A DNA stretch of 64,000 bases, taken from the NCBI RefSeq assembly GCF_000021565.1, contig NC_012440.1:562672-626671 (forward strand), given 5' to 3'. The stretch is from Persephonella marina EX-H1. GTDB taxonomy: Bacteria > Aquificota > Aquificia > Aquificales > Hydrogenothermaceae. Shown one piece after another: positions 36,101 to 45,765 of this stretch. Below the pieces are notes generated by a model. That model ran no database searches. It was not told where the DNA came from and saw only the letters and a program-made list of their open reading frames with translations. Both the position numbers and the translations under genes were made by a program. Positions within the stretch are counted from its first letter, which is position 1, and every line of letters begins with the position of its first letter.

Positions 36101-37508
36101 CAACACCTTTCTCAGCCATAGGCTTTATAAGCATATTTATCTGATCAAGATCGTAACCAAAAACTATAAGCTCCCTTGTTACATCCTTTTTCTCAACTTC
36201 AGGGATTTCCTTAACAGGGATAAACTCCTTTAGATTCTCCTCAACCCATTCCTTATAAGGCTTCCCTTCTGCTGCTTTTTCTATAATATCCTTTGAGAAG
36301 TATATCTTTCCTTCTGTTATATCAACAGCTATCTTATCACCTGGACCAAGTCTTCCCTTTTTCAGAATCTTCTCTTCCGGGATATCAACAGTTCCAACCT
36401 CTGAAGCCATTATAACAGTATCTTCTGTTATCACATACCTTGCGGGTCTGAGGCCGTTTCTGTCAAGCTTTCCTATAACAACATTGCCATCTGTAAACGC
36501 TATAGCAGCTGGACCATCCCATGCCTCAAATATACAGGAGAAGTACTCATAAAAAGCTCTTTCCTTTGGTGTTAATCTGTCATCATTTTCCCAGGCCCTT
36601 GGTATCAGGGCGTTTATCGCAACAAAAGGATCTTTACCTGACATAACGAGAAACTCAAGGGCGTTATCAAGGGATGCTGAGTCTGAGTCATCGTACCTGA
36701 CAACAGGGAGTATCTCCTCAGCAAGCTCACCCCACAGCTCTCTTATATCCTCAGCTTTTGCGTTTATCCAGTTTCTGTTAGCTGATATAGTGTTTATCTC
36801 CCCATTATGGGCTAACATTCTGAAAGGCTGTGCAAGCTTCCACTGTGGAAATGTGTTTGTTGAGAATCTCTGGTGGAAGATAGCAACAGCACTTTCGTAA
36901 CTCTCATCCTGAAGATCAGGATAGAAATACTTTAATCTTGGAGCTGTTACCATACCCTTGTAAACGATAATCCTGTTTGAAAGTGACGGTATGTAAAAAT
37001 CCTCGTATCCTTCCCTCTGTGATAGCTTCTCAAGTTTTTTTCTTAAGATAAAAAGATCTCTCTCAAAGTTTTCAGACTGTATCCCTTCCTTTGAGATAAA
37101 TCCGTGCCATATCTCAGGCATATTTGATTTTGCTATAACACCGAGCTCTTCCTCAACAATAGGAACTTTTCTCCATCCCAAAAATCTGAATTTTTCGTCT
37201 ATTATTTCCTGAATCTCTTTTTTAATCTCTTCTTTACCCTGCGGAATAAAAAAGACACCAACTGCAAAATCTTTTGAATCAGGTATATTTATACCTTCTT
37301 TTTTTAGCTCTTTCTCAAAAAATCTGTAAGGAATATGTGTTAGAATCCCTGCACCATCACCTGTCTTACCATCTGCACTTACGGCTCCTCTGTGGTCAAG
37401 ATTTTTTAATGATTCAAGTGCATCAGAGACAAGTTTATGGCTTTTTATTCCTTTTATATTTACAATAAAACCTACACCGCAGGAATCTCTTTCCAGAATA
37501 TTTAACAT
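33105..37508 (-). CDS. gltB: Glutamate synthase large subunit
   Basis: GltB converts 2-oxoglutarate and glutamine to two glutamates. The 1467-residue length and the domain order match the family. An N-terminal glutaminase domain begins after a nine-residue propeptide (MLNILERDS, then C10-GVGFI as the nucleophile). A central domain and an FMN domain follow, with SNSGEGGEDPARYG and ISGHDGGTGASPLVSIKNAG. The 3Fe-4S cysteines lie in CVMARQCHLNTCPVGVAT. The C-terminal GXGXG beta-helix contains GKGMTGGLIVL and GATGGQLFASGIAGERFAVR. It heads the minus transcript leading to purE. Confidence 0.98.
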   Translation of the reverse strand: MLNILERDSCGVGFIVNIKGIKSHKLVSDALESLKNLDHRGAVSADGKTGDGAGILTHIPYRFFEKELKKEGINIPDSKDFAVGVFFIPQGKEEIKKEIQEIIDEKFRFLGWRKVPIVEEELGVIAKSNMPEIWHGFISKEGIQSENFERDLFILRKKLEKLSQREGYEDFYIPSLSNRIIVYKGMVTAPRLKYFYPDLQDESYESAVAIFHQRFSTNTFPQWKLAQPFRMLAHNGEINTISANRNWINAKAEDIRELWGELAEEILPVVRYDDSDSASLDNALEFLVMSGKDPFVAINALIPRAWENDDRLTPKERAFYEYFSCIFEAWDGPAAIAFTDGNVVIGKLDRNGLRPARYVITEDTVIMASEVGTVDIPEEKILKKGRLGPGDKIAVDITEGKIYFSKDIIEKAAEGKPYKEWVEENLKEFIPVKEIPEVEKKDVTRELIVFGYDLDQINMLIKPMAEKGVDPVYSMGNDTPLSVLSKRPKLLPSYFKQRFAQVTNPPIDPIREKKVMSLNTYVGKKENFLKETPEHAKQLLFPSPLIFDNEMEELINLYGDKAQIIPAIFDPYDDALEPALEDICKRVEEAVDNGKELIVVTDRGVSIEGAPIPIGLAVAAINSYMGRKGKRSRFSLIADTGEARDTHSIAFLIGYGATLVNPYMVVQIIRNLVEEDKKFNLSFEEAIKNYRKAVNEGLLKIMSKMGIATIKSYRGSGLFEALGIGKEVIDKYFPGTPSQIGGIGVKQIAQETLIRFNKAFFEEKVTLPQGGEFRHRRDGEFHSWNPNAVRDLHRAVRGESWEEYKKFTEDAWKEKPVTIRDLFEIQSDRPPIPVDEVEPAEEIVKRFVGAAMSIGALSKEAHETIAEAMNRVGAKSNSGEGGEDPARYGTIKNSKIKQVASGRFGVTAEYLNSAEEIEIKIAQGAKPGEGGQLPGKKVNAYIAFLRRARPGTTLISPPPHHDIYSIEDLAQLIYDLKMINPRAKVIVKLVAETGIGTIASGVAKAFADIIHISGHDGGTGASPLVSIKNAGTIWELGLSEVQRVLIENDLRDRVRLRVDGQIKTGRDIIIGALLGAEEFGLGTSLMVAEGCVMARQCHLNTCPVGVATQDERLREKFPGQPEHVIRYLMFLAHDVRQWLADMGYRHLDEIIGRVDLIKPKIPSDHYKAKFVDLGYILKDPDPTGKKPRRAMKDRNDPPSKPFDEEILKDALPYIEKQENFAGFYVIKNVYRTVGTRIAHEITKRYGDKGLRLAKIELNLVGTAGQSFGAFCVPGLNLILIGDANDYVGKGMTGGLIVLKPPKEFRGNPHENVIMGNTCLYGATGGQLFASGIAGERFAVRNSGATAVVEGVGDHGCEYMTNGTVVILGKTGVNFGAGMTGGVAYVYDPDGEMERNINSSYVFIDELDEEDVEEIKRLITKHKAYTESKIATKILDNFDEEINNFVKISPVEIKKPAPETDEAKIEKK

Positions 37509-37545
37509 ACTTGTTACCTCGTTTTTATTTTACAGGTAACTATTT

Positions 37546-37551
37546 ATTATA
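37546..37551 (-). promoter_or_regulatory. Candidate -10 box of the gltB transcript
   Basis: A perfect TATAAT on the minus strand lies 38 bases before the gltB start, with a weak -35 (TTGTAT) 18 bases further upstream. The divergent truA side also carries a TATAAT at 37635-37640. Only the -10 elements are convincing. Confidence 0.35.
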
Positions 37552-37634
37552 TATCTGTTAACCTCTTTAATACAAATTCAGGTGTATTTTTAAAATTTCT
37601 GTGATTTTTCACATTTTGTTTGTATAAAAATGCA

Positions 37635-37640
37635 TATAAT
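37635..37640 (+). promoter_or_regulatory. Candidate -10 box of the truA-era-mgtE transcript
   Basis: A perfect TATAAT lies 25 bases before the truA ATG, with no good -35 hexamer at the usual distance. The position suits a short leader carrying the AAGGAT ribosome site. Confidence 0.35.
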
Positions 37641-37665
37641 AAAAACAAAAAGATAAGGATAGACG

Positions 37666-38400
37666 ATGAAAAAGAACCATAACTACAAGTTAGTAATAAT
37701 GTATATAGGGAAAAACTATCACGGATGGCAGAAACAGCCAAAACATAGAACTGTCCAGGGTGTTCTGGAAGAAAAACTGAAGGTTTTATTTAAGGAAGAT
37801 ATTGTTCTGATAGGTTCAGGAAGGACAGATGCAGGTGTTCACGCCCTCGGACAGGTGGCTAACTTTAAAACGATCTCCTACAGAAAACCTGAGGAGATAT
37901 ACAGATATCTTAATGCAACACTGCCGAGGGATATATCTGTAAAGTCTGTTGAGGAGGTTCCTCTATCCTTTCACGCCCGTTTCAGTGCAAAAGGAAAAAC
38001 ATATATCTACAGGATATACACAAAACCGGATCCTTTCCTGCACGGTTTTGGGTGGTATATATCTAAGAAGCTTGATCTAAAAGGTATGTTAGAGGCTTTA
38101 GAGATAGTCAAAAAAAGCAAAGATTTAAGATCTCTATCAAAAAAAGGTGAGTATCTGAGAGAGGATGTTGAGATAAGGGAGTTAAGTATGACCTATGATG
38201 GTAAGATCATTGAGATACAGATAACAGCCTCACATTTTCTCAGATATATGGTTAGAAAGATTGTAGGTCATGTTGTTCAGATAGGACTTGGATCCTTGAG
38301 TATACAGGAGTTTGAGAATATAATAGAAGCAAAAGACCCTACAAAAGGACTTTTCATAGCACCCCCAGAAGGTCTATTTTTAAAAGAGGTTTACTACTAA
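37666..38400 (+). CDS. truA: tRNA pseudouridine(38-40) synthase
   Basis: TruA modifies the anticodon stem of tRNAs. The 244-residue protein starts YKLVIMYIGKNYHGWQKQP. It has the catalytic Asp motif GSGRTDAGVHALGQVANF and the C-terminal SHFLRYMVRKIVGHVVQIG. It begins the plus transcript truA-era-mgtE, 11 bases before era. Confidence 0.97.
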   Translation: MKKNHNYKLVIMYIGKNYHGWQKQPKHRTVQGVLEEKLKVLFKEDIVLIGSGRTDAGVHALGQVANFKTISYRKPEEIYRYLNATLPRDISVKSVEEVPLSFHARFSAKGKTYIYRIYTKPDPFLHGFGWYISKKLDLKGMLEALEIVKKSKDLRSLSKKGEYLREDVEIRELSMTYDGKIIEIQITASHFLRYMVRKIVGHVVQIGLGSLSIQEFENIIEAKDPTKGLFIAPPEGLFLKEVYY

Positions 38401-38411
38401 GGAGAAAAAAA

Positions 38412-39329
38412 ATGACAGAAGAAAAGGAGTTCAGGGCAGGCTTTGTTGCTCTGATCGGTCGTCCAAATGTTGGAAAATCAACTATTATGAACAACATTTT
38501 AGGGACAAAACTGTCCATAGTAAGTCCAAAACCGCAGACAACAAGGATGAGGATACTGGGTGTTAAACATAATAAGGATGCCCAGATAATATTCCTTGAC
38601 ACACCTGGTATCCAGAAGGGAAAAGATCTGCTTACAAAAACAGTAGTTGAGTCTGCTGTAAGCAGTATGGAAGAGGCTGACGTTCTTGTGATGATAATAG
38701 AAGCTGATAAGGGATGGACCAAGGAGGATGAGCAGCTGCTCCACAACTATATTGAGAAGCTGAATAAACCCACAATCCTCGTTATAAACAAGATAGATAA
38801 GATGAAAGATAAAAGACTTCTCCTCCCACTTATAGAGGAAAGTGCCAAAAAGTATAATTTTGTTGAGATAATACCTGTTTCTGCTATAAAAGGTCAGAAT
38901 CTTGACGATTTTGTTCAGACGTTGAAAAAATACCTTCCTCCATCCCCTCCTCTATTCCCTGAAGATCAGATAACAGATCTTCCCATCAAGTTCTATATCG
39001 CAGAGATAATAAGGGAGAAGGTATTCCAGAACACAAAAAAAGAGATACCTTACTCGGCAGCTGTTGAGGTTGAGAGTATTGAAGAAGGAAAGGTGAAAAA
39101 AGATCTTCTTATAATAAGGGCAAACATATACGTTGAGAAGGAAAACCACAAGGCTATAATTATTGGGAAGAAAGGTCAGATGTTGAAAAAGATCGGCAAA
39201 GAGGCAAGGGAGGAGCTTGAACATCTACTGGGTAAAAAGATCCATCTTGAGCTCTGGGTTAAGGTAAAGCCGAGATGGAAGGAGGATATAAGACTTCTTA
39301 AGGTTTTAGGTTACCAGTATATATCATGA
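38412..39329 (+). CDS. era: GTPase Era
   Basis: Era binds 16S rRNA during 30S maturation. The 305-residue protein has the G1 loop ALIGRPNVGKSTIMN, the switch region PKPQTTRMRILGV, G3 in FLDTPGIQ and G4 NKID. The KH domain contains IIGKKGQMLKKIGKEAREEL. Its stop codon overlaps the ribosome site of mgtE. Confidence 0.98.
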   Translation: MTEEKEFRAGFVALIGRPNVGKSTIMNNILGTKLSIVSPKPQTTRMRILGVKHNKDAQIIFLDTPGIQKGKDLLTKTVVESAVSSMEEADVLVMIIEADKGWTKEDEQLLHNYIEKLNKPTILVINKIDKMKDKRLLLPLIEESAKKYNFVEIIPVSAIKGQNLDDFVQTLKKYLPPSPPLFPEDQITDLPIKFYIAEIIREKVFQNTKKEIPYSAAVEVESIEEGKVKKDLLIIRANIYVEKENHKAIIIGKKGQMLKKIGKEAREELEHLLGKKIHLELWVKVKPRWKEDIRLLKVLGYQYIS

Positions 39330-39337
39330 GGTAGATT

Positions 39338-40708
39338 TTGACACCTACATTAAATGTTTTAAAAGAAACTATAAAGAGGCTTATCTATAAGGGTAATTAC
39401 AGAGCTTTAGAAAGGATACTTGAGAAAAGTCATAAGGGAGATATTGTAGCCATATTCAGGTATCTCTCCCATCATGAGAAGATAAAAACCTTCCAGATTC
39501 TTATGGATGTAGATATAGAAAAAGCATCTGACGTTCTTTATGATCTTGATGAGGATCTCCAGCTTGAGATACTCAGATCCCTTCCTTTAAAAGAGGCTGT
39601 AAGGATACTTCTCACTTTCTCAACAGGAGAGATAGCAAAGATCATTGATAAACTCCCTGATGAGTTACAGAAACATCTACTTGAAAAACTTGAGGAGGAA
39701 GAGAGGGAGGAACTTGAAAAATACATATCCTACGGTGAGTCAAGTGTTGCTTCTCTTATAAGTGAGGATTTTATATCCGTTTTTGAGGAAAGGACTGTTG
39801 AAGAGGTTTTGAGCATAATAAAAACAGCTCCAGAGGACATAGAGATCGTCTATATATACGTCACAGATAAAAAAGAGAGGCTTGTAGGTGTTACCTCAAT
39901 AAAGGAGATCCTTACAGCACCTGGAAGCGTTCAGATAAAGGATATTATGGAAAGTGATGTTATATCAATAAAGAGTAATGCAACAAAGGAAGAGGCCATT
40001 GATATATTTCGCAGATACGATCTCTTTATCCTACCCGTTGTTGATGAGGAAGATGTACTGATAGGTGTTATATACATAGATGATATCCTTGATGCTATCA
40101 CAGAGAAAACGACTGAAGATATATTTAAAATGGCAGGTGCCCAGGAAGAGGAACTTTTTTACACAAACCAGATCATAAAGATAGCTAAGCTCAGACTTCC
40201 ATGGCTTTTAGTTTCGGTTTTTGGGGAGATCATAACAGCATTTATCATAAGTATATTTGATTTCACTATAAAAGAGTTTCTCCCTATTATATTCTTTCTT
40301 CCCCTTCTTGCAGCCATAAGCGGTAACATCAGTTCACAGTCTGCAATCATCATATCAAGAGGTCTTGTAACGGGAAAGATTATGGAGAGCTTTAAGGACT
40401 TCCTTTATTACCTTTACAGAGAGGTTAAGGTAGCCATAGTTCTTGCATTTATAATTAGTGGCATAGTTGGAGTTATAGCCACATTATGGCTATCTCATCA
40501 TATTATGGGAATGGTTATATCACTTGCTATATTCATAAATATGGTTCTTGCTGCATTTTCAGGTGGACTTTTACCTTACATACTTTTAAGAATGAACAGA
40601 GATCCTTTACTTGCAACAGGCCCTATAGTTCTTACAGTTAATGATATATTTGGGATACTTATATACCTTGGAACGGCAACATTCTTCCTTCAGTACCTTA
40701 AATTGTGA
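39338..40708 (+). CDS. mgtE: Magnesium transporter MgtE
   Basis: MgtE is an inner-membrane Mg2+ channel gated by its cytosolic domains. The 456-residue protein has an acidic N domain (about 1-130), two CBS domains (about 130-260) and five C-terminal membrane helices containing FFLPLLAAISGNISSQSAII and DPLLATGPIVLTVNDIFGI. The start is a TTG at 39338 with GAGGT upstream. There is no Mg2+ riboswitch because it is internal to the truA-era transcript. The stop abuts the convergent chemoreceptor stop. Confidence 0.96.
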   Translation: MTPTLNVLKETIKRLIYKGNYRALERILEKSHKGDIVAIFRYLSHHEKIKTFQILMDVDIEKASDVLYDLDEDLQLEILRSLPLKEAVRILLTFSTGEIAKIIDKLPDELQKHLLEKLEEEEREELEKYISYGESSVASLISEDFISVFEERTVEEVLSIIKTAPEDIEIVYIYVTDKKERLVGVTSIKEILTAPGSVQIKDIMESDVISIKSNATKEEAIDIFRRYDLFILPVVDEEDVLIGVIYIDDILDAITEKTTEDIFKMAGAQEEELFYTNQIIKIAKLRLPWLLVSVFGEIITAFIISIFDFTIKEFLPIIFFLPLLAAISGNISSQSAIIISRGLVTGKIMESFKDFLYYLYREVKVAIVLAFIISGIVGVIATLWLSHHIMGMVISLAIFINMVLAAFSGGLLPYILLRMNRDPLLATGPIVLTVNDIFGILIYLGTATFFLQYLKL

Positions 40709-41980
40709 TCAGGAGACCTGTCTGTAAAGTTTGAACAGTAGCTTTACTATCTTCTCAGATGAGTCCAGCATATCTTCTATAAGCTCATACGCCTCTTCTT
40801 TTTTCCCCTCTTCATAGATCTTGATTGCATTAATACCGAGTGTGTGAAGTCTCTTGTGGGCTGGTTCAATCTCGTTGAAAGTACTCAGAGCCTCATTGCC
40901 ATAACCGGATATAACCTCCTTTCCCTTTGAGTAGTACCATTTTCCAAGGTTACACTGGGTGTGGTCTGTTGGACGCCAGTCCGTTTTACCTTCTATAGCT
41001 TTTATAACATTGTCCATCCAGACTGCATGATCAACAACCCTTCTGAGTAGTTCCGCTCTTATATCTTTCTTGTTTGTACACATCCTGTTCCATACTGATA
41101 GCTGGAGATTCATACATTCATCGGATAAAGAGTTTATCGTCTTCTGTAGTCTGTCTATATCAACAAGAGCAGAGGAGAGGGTGCTTATATGATCAAATAT
41201 ACTGTCAAATCTCTCAATATGTATCTTAAAAACCTCAAGCTGTTCATTCATCATAGCCGATATCTTTCTGTTTTCATCTAAAAGCTGTGAAAGTATGTGG
41301 CGTATCTCTTCTGAGTTTTTGAAGTTCTCATCTATTATATCCACAGAGCTTTTCATGTTTTCTTCAGTATTTTTCATCTCTTCAAAAACCTTTGATATTA
41401 TCTCCTTCACGTCATTTGCACTTGATGATGTTTTCTCTGCCAGATTTCTAACCTCTTCAGCAACAACGGAAAAACCTCTTCCTATCTCTCCTGCCCTTGC
41501 CGCTTCAATAGCAGCATTTAAAGCTAAAAGGTTTGTCTGTGTTGTGATATCAAGTATAACACCCAGAACGCTGTCTATATTTGAGAGACTCTGCTTGAGT
41601 CTGTTTAATGAATCTGAAAGTTCATTTACGGACTGGATAGACCTTTTTGCTATCTCCTGTGAGCTTTTTGATATCTGACTTCCATTTTCTATAAGCTCAT
41701 CAATCTCGGACTGTATATTTTTTATATGGGATATCTCATCAAGTATCTTTTTTGAATCTGCATTGACTTTTTCCAGAAAAACAGAGATGTCTGACATTTT
41801 ATCTTTCAGAATATAGAGAGTTTCTCTCGGTTTAAAGGTTTTTCCTTTAATAATAGATGCTATATATATTGATCTGACAAAATCGGGGGCTGTCTCATAA
41901 AACTCCTCGTACCTCTCCTCTTTTTCAACTGGCTGGTCAGATCTTATCTCTTCCTTCCTGCTCTTAAAAAAGGAAAACAT
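40709..41980 (-). CDS. Soluble methyl-accepting chemotaxis protein with CZB domain
   Basis: The 423-residue protein lacks any membrane helix or HAMP domain. A long coiled coil (about 60-290) contains the receptor hairpin tip, seen as [21 protein letters not shown] then [10 protein letters not shown], which binds CheA/CheW. The C-terminal CZB domain (about 310-420) shows its zinc ligands: HAVWMDNV, the [11 protein letters not shown] motif and HKRLHTLG. In known CZB proteins this domain senses zinc or oxidants by Cys chemistry. It is therefore a cytosolic receptor. No other chemotaxis gene is in the window. Confidence 0.9.
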   Translation of the reverse strand: MFSFFKSRKEEIRSDQPVEKEERYEEFYETAPDFVRSIYIASIIKGKTFKPRETLYILKDKMSDISVFLEKVNADSKKILDEISHIKNIQSEIDELIENGSQISKSSQEIAKRSIQSVNELSDSLNRLKQSLSNIDSVLGVILDITTQTNLLALNAAIEAARAGEIGRGFSVVAEEVRNLAEKTSSSANDVKEIISKVFEEMKNTEENMKSSVDIIDENFKNSEEIRHILSQLLDENRKISAMMNEQLEVFKIHIERFDSIFDHISTLSSALVDIDRLQKTINSLSDECMNLQLSVWNRMCTNKKDIRAELLRRVVDHAVWMDNVIKAIEGKTDWRPTDHTQCNLGKWYYSKGKEVISGYGNEALSTFNEIEPAHKRLHTLGINAIKIYEEGKKEEAYELIEDMLDSSEKIVKLLFKLYRQVS

Positions 41981-42038
41981 CTAAAAACCCCAGAAAAATA
42001 CAGTATTTATAAAAAGTTCGGTTTTTTAACGCCTTTCT

Positions 42039-43334
42039 TTAATCTGTCAGCTTGCCCTCCAGATACTGCTGGTATGCTGAAAGATCTAAAAGTCCATGCC
42101 CACTTAGATTGAAGAGTATTACTTTTTCCTCACCTGTTTCCCTGCATCTTAAAGCTTCGTCAATAGCTGCCCTGACAGCATGTGCAGATTCAGGAGCTGG
42201 AATAATACCTTCAGTTCTTGCGAAATCAACAGCCGCTTTGAATATTGCTGTCTGTGGAACAGCGACAGCCTCTATAATTTTCTCTTCGTACAGTTTTGAG
42301 ATAATAGGTGCCATCCCGTGATATCTCAGTCCACCTGCATGTATTGATGGTGGAATAAAATCATGTCCAAGTGTGTGCATCTTCATAAGGGGGGTCATAC
42401 CTGCTGTATCTCCAAAATCATACTCATATCTGCCTTTTGTTAATGTCGGACATGATGAAGGCTCAACAGCTATAAATCTGGGATTTTTAGAGCCTTCAAG
42501 TTTATCCATAACAAATGGGAGGGATAGACCTGCAAAATTACTTCCACCTCCTGCAGATCCTATAACTATATCAGGATACTGACCTACTTTTTCAAGTTGT
42601 TTTTTAGCTTCAAGTCCTATAACCGTCTGGTGAAGTAAAACGTGGTTTAGAACACTTCCAAGAGAGTAATGTGTATCTTCTCTGCTTAACGCTTCCTCAA
42701 CAGCTTCACTTATTGCAATACCGAGACTTCCAGGATTATCAGGATCTTCCTCAAGTATCCTCTTACCTGTTTCAGTGTAAGGGCTGGGACTTGGTATCAC
42801 CTTTGCTCCCCATGTCTCCATAAGTACTCTTCTGTATGGCTTCTGGTGATAGCTCACCTTAACCATATATACCTTTATCTCTATACCAAAATACTGTCCT
42901 GCAAACGCAAGAGAACTCCCCCACTGCCCTGCACCTGTCTCTGTTGTTAACCTTTTTACCCCTTCCTTTGCATTATAGTAAGCCTGTGCAACAGCTGTAT
43001 TGGGTTTATGACTTCCTGCAGGACTTACTCCTTCATACTTGTAGTATATTTTCGCAGGTGTATCTAAAAACTCCTCAAGCCTGTCTGCCCTTATCAGTGG
43101 TGTTGGTCTCCATATAGAGTAAATATCAAGAACCTCAGGTGGTATATCTATCCATCTTTTATCTGAAACCTCCTGTTCAATAAGGGCTTCAGGGAATAAA
43201 GCTTTAAGCTTCTCAGGACTCATAGGCTGATTTGTCTGTGGATCAAGAGGTGGTTCAAGAGGTGAGGGTAAATCTGGCAGAATGTTGTACCACTGTTTTG
43301 GTATCTCATGATCTTCAAGTAAGATCTTTTTCAT
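42039..43334 (-). CDS. trpB: Tryptophan synthase beta chain, TrpB2 type
   Basis: The 431-residue PLP enzyme belongs to the longer TrpB2 group found in archaea and thermophiles. The N-terminus is long ([20 protein letters not shown]). The PLP Lys lies in [34 protein letters not shown] follows, and the phosphate-binding loop is [12 protein letters not shown]. TrpB2 proteins may work without TrpA or as serine deaminases, so the exact role is uncertain. The gene is monocistronic on the minus strand and its start faces fabD. Confidence 0.92.
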   Translation of the reverse strand: MKKILLEDHEIPKQWYNILPDLPSPLEPPLDPQTNQPMSPEKLKALFPEALIEQEVSDKRWIDIPPEVLDIYSIWRPTPLIRADRLEEFLDTPAKIYYKYEGVSPAGSHKPNTAVAQAYYNAKEGVKRLTTETGAGQWGSSLAFAGQYFGIEIKVYMVKVSYHQKPYRRVLMETWGAKVIPSPSPYTETGKRILEEDPDNPGSLGIAISEAVEEALSREDTHYSLGSVLNHVLLHQTVIGLEAKKQLEKVGQYPDIVIGSAGGGSNFAGLSLPFVMDKLEGSKNPRFIAVEPSSCPTLTKGRYEYDFGDTAGMTPLMKMHTLGHDFIPPSIHAGGLRYHGMAPIISKLYEEKIIEAVAVPQTAIFKAAVDFARTEGIIPAPESAHAVRAAIDEALRCRETGEEKVILFNLSGHGLLDLSAYQQYLEGKLTD

Positions 43335-43454
43335 ATCTCAAACCTCATACCTTATTTAGATATTAATAATAGTGAACCTGGAATAGTTTTGACAACAGTG
43401 TATAGATATGATCTGTATCTTCCTGATAAAATAAAAACAAAAAAGGAGAAAGAG

Positions 43455-44369
43455 ATGGGTAAAATAGCTTTTGTATTTCCTGGTCAGGGATCACAGTATA
43501 AAGGAATGGGTAGGGATATATATGAGAGCTACCCACAGATCAGGGAACTTCATGAGAAGGTAAATGAGAGACTTGGTTTTGATCTTACAGAGATAATTTT
43601 TGAGGATGATCAGAAAATAAATCTGACACAGTTTACGCAGCCGGCACTCGTTCTAACATCTTACTCGGTATTTTATGCATTAAAGGATAAAAAGCCTGAC
43701 CTTCTTCCTGATTATTTAGCGGGACATTCACTTGGTGAATTTACAGCACTTGCTGTAGGTGGAAGTATCGATCCTGTTGATGCTGTCTGGATAACACATA
43801 TTAGGGGAAAGCTTATGCAGGAGGCTGTTCCTGAGGGTGTGGGAGGAATGGCAGCAATTATAGGATTAAAGTCCGAGGATATAGAGAAGATTATAAAGGA
43901 TATAAATGGGGTTGTTGAGATCGCAAACTACAACTCATATGAACAGACTGTTATATCAGGAGAGAAAGAGGCTGTCGAGAAGGCAATGAAGATACTTAAA
44001 GAGAAAGGAGCCAAGAAGGTTGTTCCACTTGCTGTTTCAGTTCCTGCCCACTCATCACTTTTAAGGGATAAAGCTGAGGAATTTGGGAAGTATCTTGATG
44101 AGATACAGATAAAAGATTTAAAAATACCTGTTGTTTCAAATGTTACAGCAAGACCTATAAAGGGATCTGATGAGATAAAGGAGGAGCTTAAGGTTCACTT
44201 CTACTCTCCTGTCAGGTGGGTTCAGTCTGTAGAGTTCATGATAAAAGATGGTGTAAACAGCTTTTATGAGATAGGACCTAAAAAGGTTCTGTCTGGACTA
44301 ATTAAGAGAATTGATAGATCTTTAAATATAAAAAATGTTGAAAATTTAGAGGATATTGAAAAGTTATGA
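43455..44369 (+). CDS. fabD: Malonyl-CoA:ACP transacylase
   Basis: FabD loads malonyl groups onto acyl carrier protein for fatty-acid synthesis. The frame opens at 43389, but the start is placed at ATG 43455 (304 residues). There AAGGAG sits six bases upstream and the family N-terminus MGKIAFVFPGQGSQYKGMG begins. The nucleophile motif LAGHSLGEFTALAVGG and the catalytic His segment VSVPAHSSLLRDKAEEF are present. It overlaps bioD by 4 bases. Confidence 0.96.
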   Translation: MGKIAFVFPGQGSQYKGMGRDIYESYPQIRELHEKVNERLGFDLTEIIFEDDQKINLTQFTQPALVLTSYSVFYALKDKKPDLLPDYLAGHSLGEFTALAVGGSIDPVDAVWITHIRGKLMQEAVPEGVGGMAAIIGLKSEDIEKIIKDINGVVEIANYNSYEQTVISGEKEAVEKAMKILKEKGAKKVVPLAVSVPAHSSLLRDKAEEFGKYLDEIQIKDLKIPVVSNVTARPIKGSDEIKEELKVHFYSPVRWVQSVEFMIKDGVNSFYEIGPKKVLSGLIKRIDRSLNIKNVENLEDIEKL

Positions 44370-45043
44370 ACAAAACTGTTTTTATAACGGCAACGGACAC
44401 AGGTGTTGGAAAGACCATAGTCTCAGCTGCTCTTGCATCAATACTGAGAAGTCAGGGAAAGAATGTAGGTTATTTTAAGCCTGTAGAGACAGGATGTGAT
44501 CCCCTGTGTCCTGACGCCCTCCTTCTATCAAAGATAACAGGCCAGCATTACGATGAGGTTGTTCTATACAGATTTAAAGAGGCTGTTGCACCTTATGTCG
44601 CAGAAAGGGAGGAGGGAAAACATATAAAGATAGATCTTATATCTGAAAAGATAAAACATCTTCAGCAGATCTATGAGTATCTTATTATTGAAGGGGCTGG
44701 TGGTGTTGCTGTTCCAATAACATACCACAGGGATAAGATATACACATACCTTGATCTTATCTCGGATCTAGATCTGGGTGCAGTAGTGGTCTCAAGGGCC
44801 TCTCTGGGAACTATAAATCATACTTATCTGACAGTAGAATCAATGAAAAGAAGAAATATAAGAATAAAAGGGATAATCCTGAATGAAAGGTCAGAATCCC
44901 CTTCTCTTGCAGAGCAGACAAACCCAAAGATAATTGAAAAGATGACAGGTGTTCCGGTTATAACGATCTGTGAAAAAGGTAAGATACCTCTTCTGATATG
45001 TATAGAAAGGCTTAAAGCAAAGATAGAAGAGATATTTGGATGA
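44366..45043 (+). CDS. bioD: ATP-dependent dethiobiotin synthetase
   Basis: BioD closes the ureido ring in biotin synthesis. The 225-residue protein has the P-loop TATDTGVGKTIVSAALAS, the KPVETGCD substrate motif and EGAGGVAVPIT. Biotin is needed by the PycB subunit and by fatty-acid synthesis, the pathway of the upstream gene fabD. It overlaps both neighbours by 4 bases. Confidence 0.96.
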   Translation: MNKTVFITATDTGVGKTIVSAALASILRSQGKNVGYFKPVETGCDPLCPDALLLSKITGQHYDEVVLYRFKEAVAPYVAEREEGKHIKIDLISEKIKHLQQIYEYLIIEGAGGVAVPITYHRDKIYTYLDLISDLDLGAVVVSRASLGTINHTYLTVESMKRRNIRIKGIILNERSESPSLAEQTNPKIIEKMTGVPVITICEKGKIPLLICIERLKAKIEEIFG

Positions 45044-45765
45044 TGTTCTATATAGGCTGTTCAGGATATTTTTACTGGGGATGGAAAGGAAAGTTTTATC
45101 CTCCTGAGATAAAACCTTCAAACTGGTTTGATTATTATTCTGATTTTTTCAATACTGTTGAGATAAACTCAACATTTTATAACTTTCCAAAGGAAAAAAA
45201 TCTCAAAAACTGGTATAGAAAAGCCCCAGAGAATTTTATTTTCAGCGTTAAGGTCCACAGATCAATAACCCATCTGAAAAAGTTTAAAGACACTAAAGAT
45301 ACCCTTGATGAATTTTACTCTGTTGTGAAAAACAGTCTGAAAGAGAAATTAGGAGCTGTTCTCTTTCAGCTTCCTCCATCCTTCAGGTATTCCGATGAAA
45401 ATCTCAGAATAATTATAGATCAGCTTGATCCTGATTTTATAAATGTTGTTGAGTTCAGGGAGAAAAGCTGGTGGAATGATAATGTTTACGATACACTTGA
45501 TAATCATAATATAATCTTCTGCAGTGTAAGTGCACCTGGACTTCCTGATGATATTATAAAAACAGGAAACGGCATATACATTAGATTTCACGGCGTGGAT
45601 AGCTGGTACAGATATGACTATTCAGATGATCAGCTTGAGTCCTGGGCGAAAAGAATCTTAGAGATTAAAGCTGATAAAAACTTCATATATTTCAACAATG
45701 ATTTTAATGCCTACGCACCAAAAAATGCATTAAAGCTAAAAGAGTTAATAGATAAATATAAATAG
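45040..45765 (+). CDS. DUF72-family TIM-barrel protein
   Basis: The 241-residue protein shows the DUF72 pattern: YIGCSGYFYWGWKGKFYPP, the NTVEINSTFYNFP motif, FSVKVHRSITHLKKF, LFQLPPSFRY and YIRFHGVDSWYRYDYS near the C-terminus. The family function is not established. It is the last gene of fabD-bioD-DUF72, and its 3' end overlaps the MgtC-like gene on the other strand by 21 bases. Confidence 0.9.
   Translation: MMFYIGCSGYFYWGWKGKFYPPEIKPSNWFDYYSDFFNTVEINSTFYNFPKEKNLKNWYRKAPENFIFSVKVHRSITHLKKFKDTKDTLDEFYSVVKNSLKEKLGAVLFQLPPSFRYSDENLRIIIDQLDPDFINVVEFREKSWWNDNVYDTLDNHNIIFCSVSAPGLPDDIIKTGNGIYIRFHGVDSWYRYDYSDDQLESWAKRILEIKADKNFIYFNNDFNAYAPKNALKLKELIDKYK

Noticed and set aside
43389-43394. TTGACA before fabD as a -35 box
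   Set aside because: No acceptable -10 hexamer is found at 16-18 bases, so I do not call a promoter.
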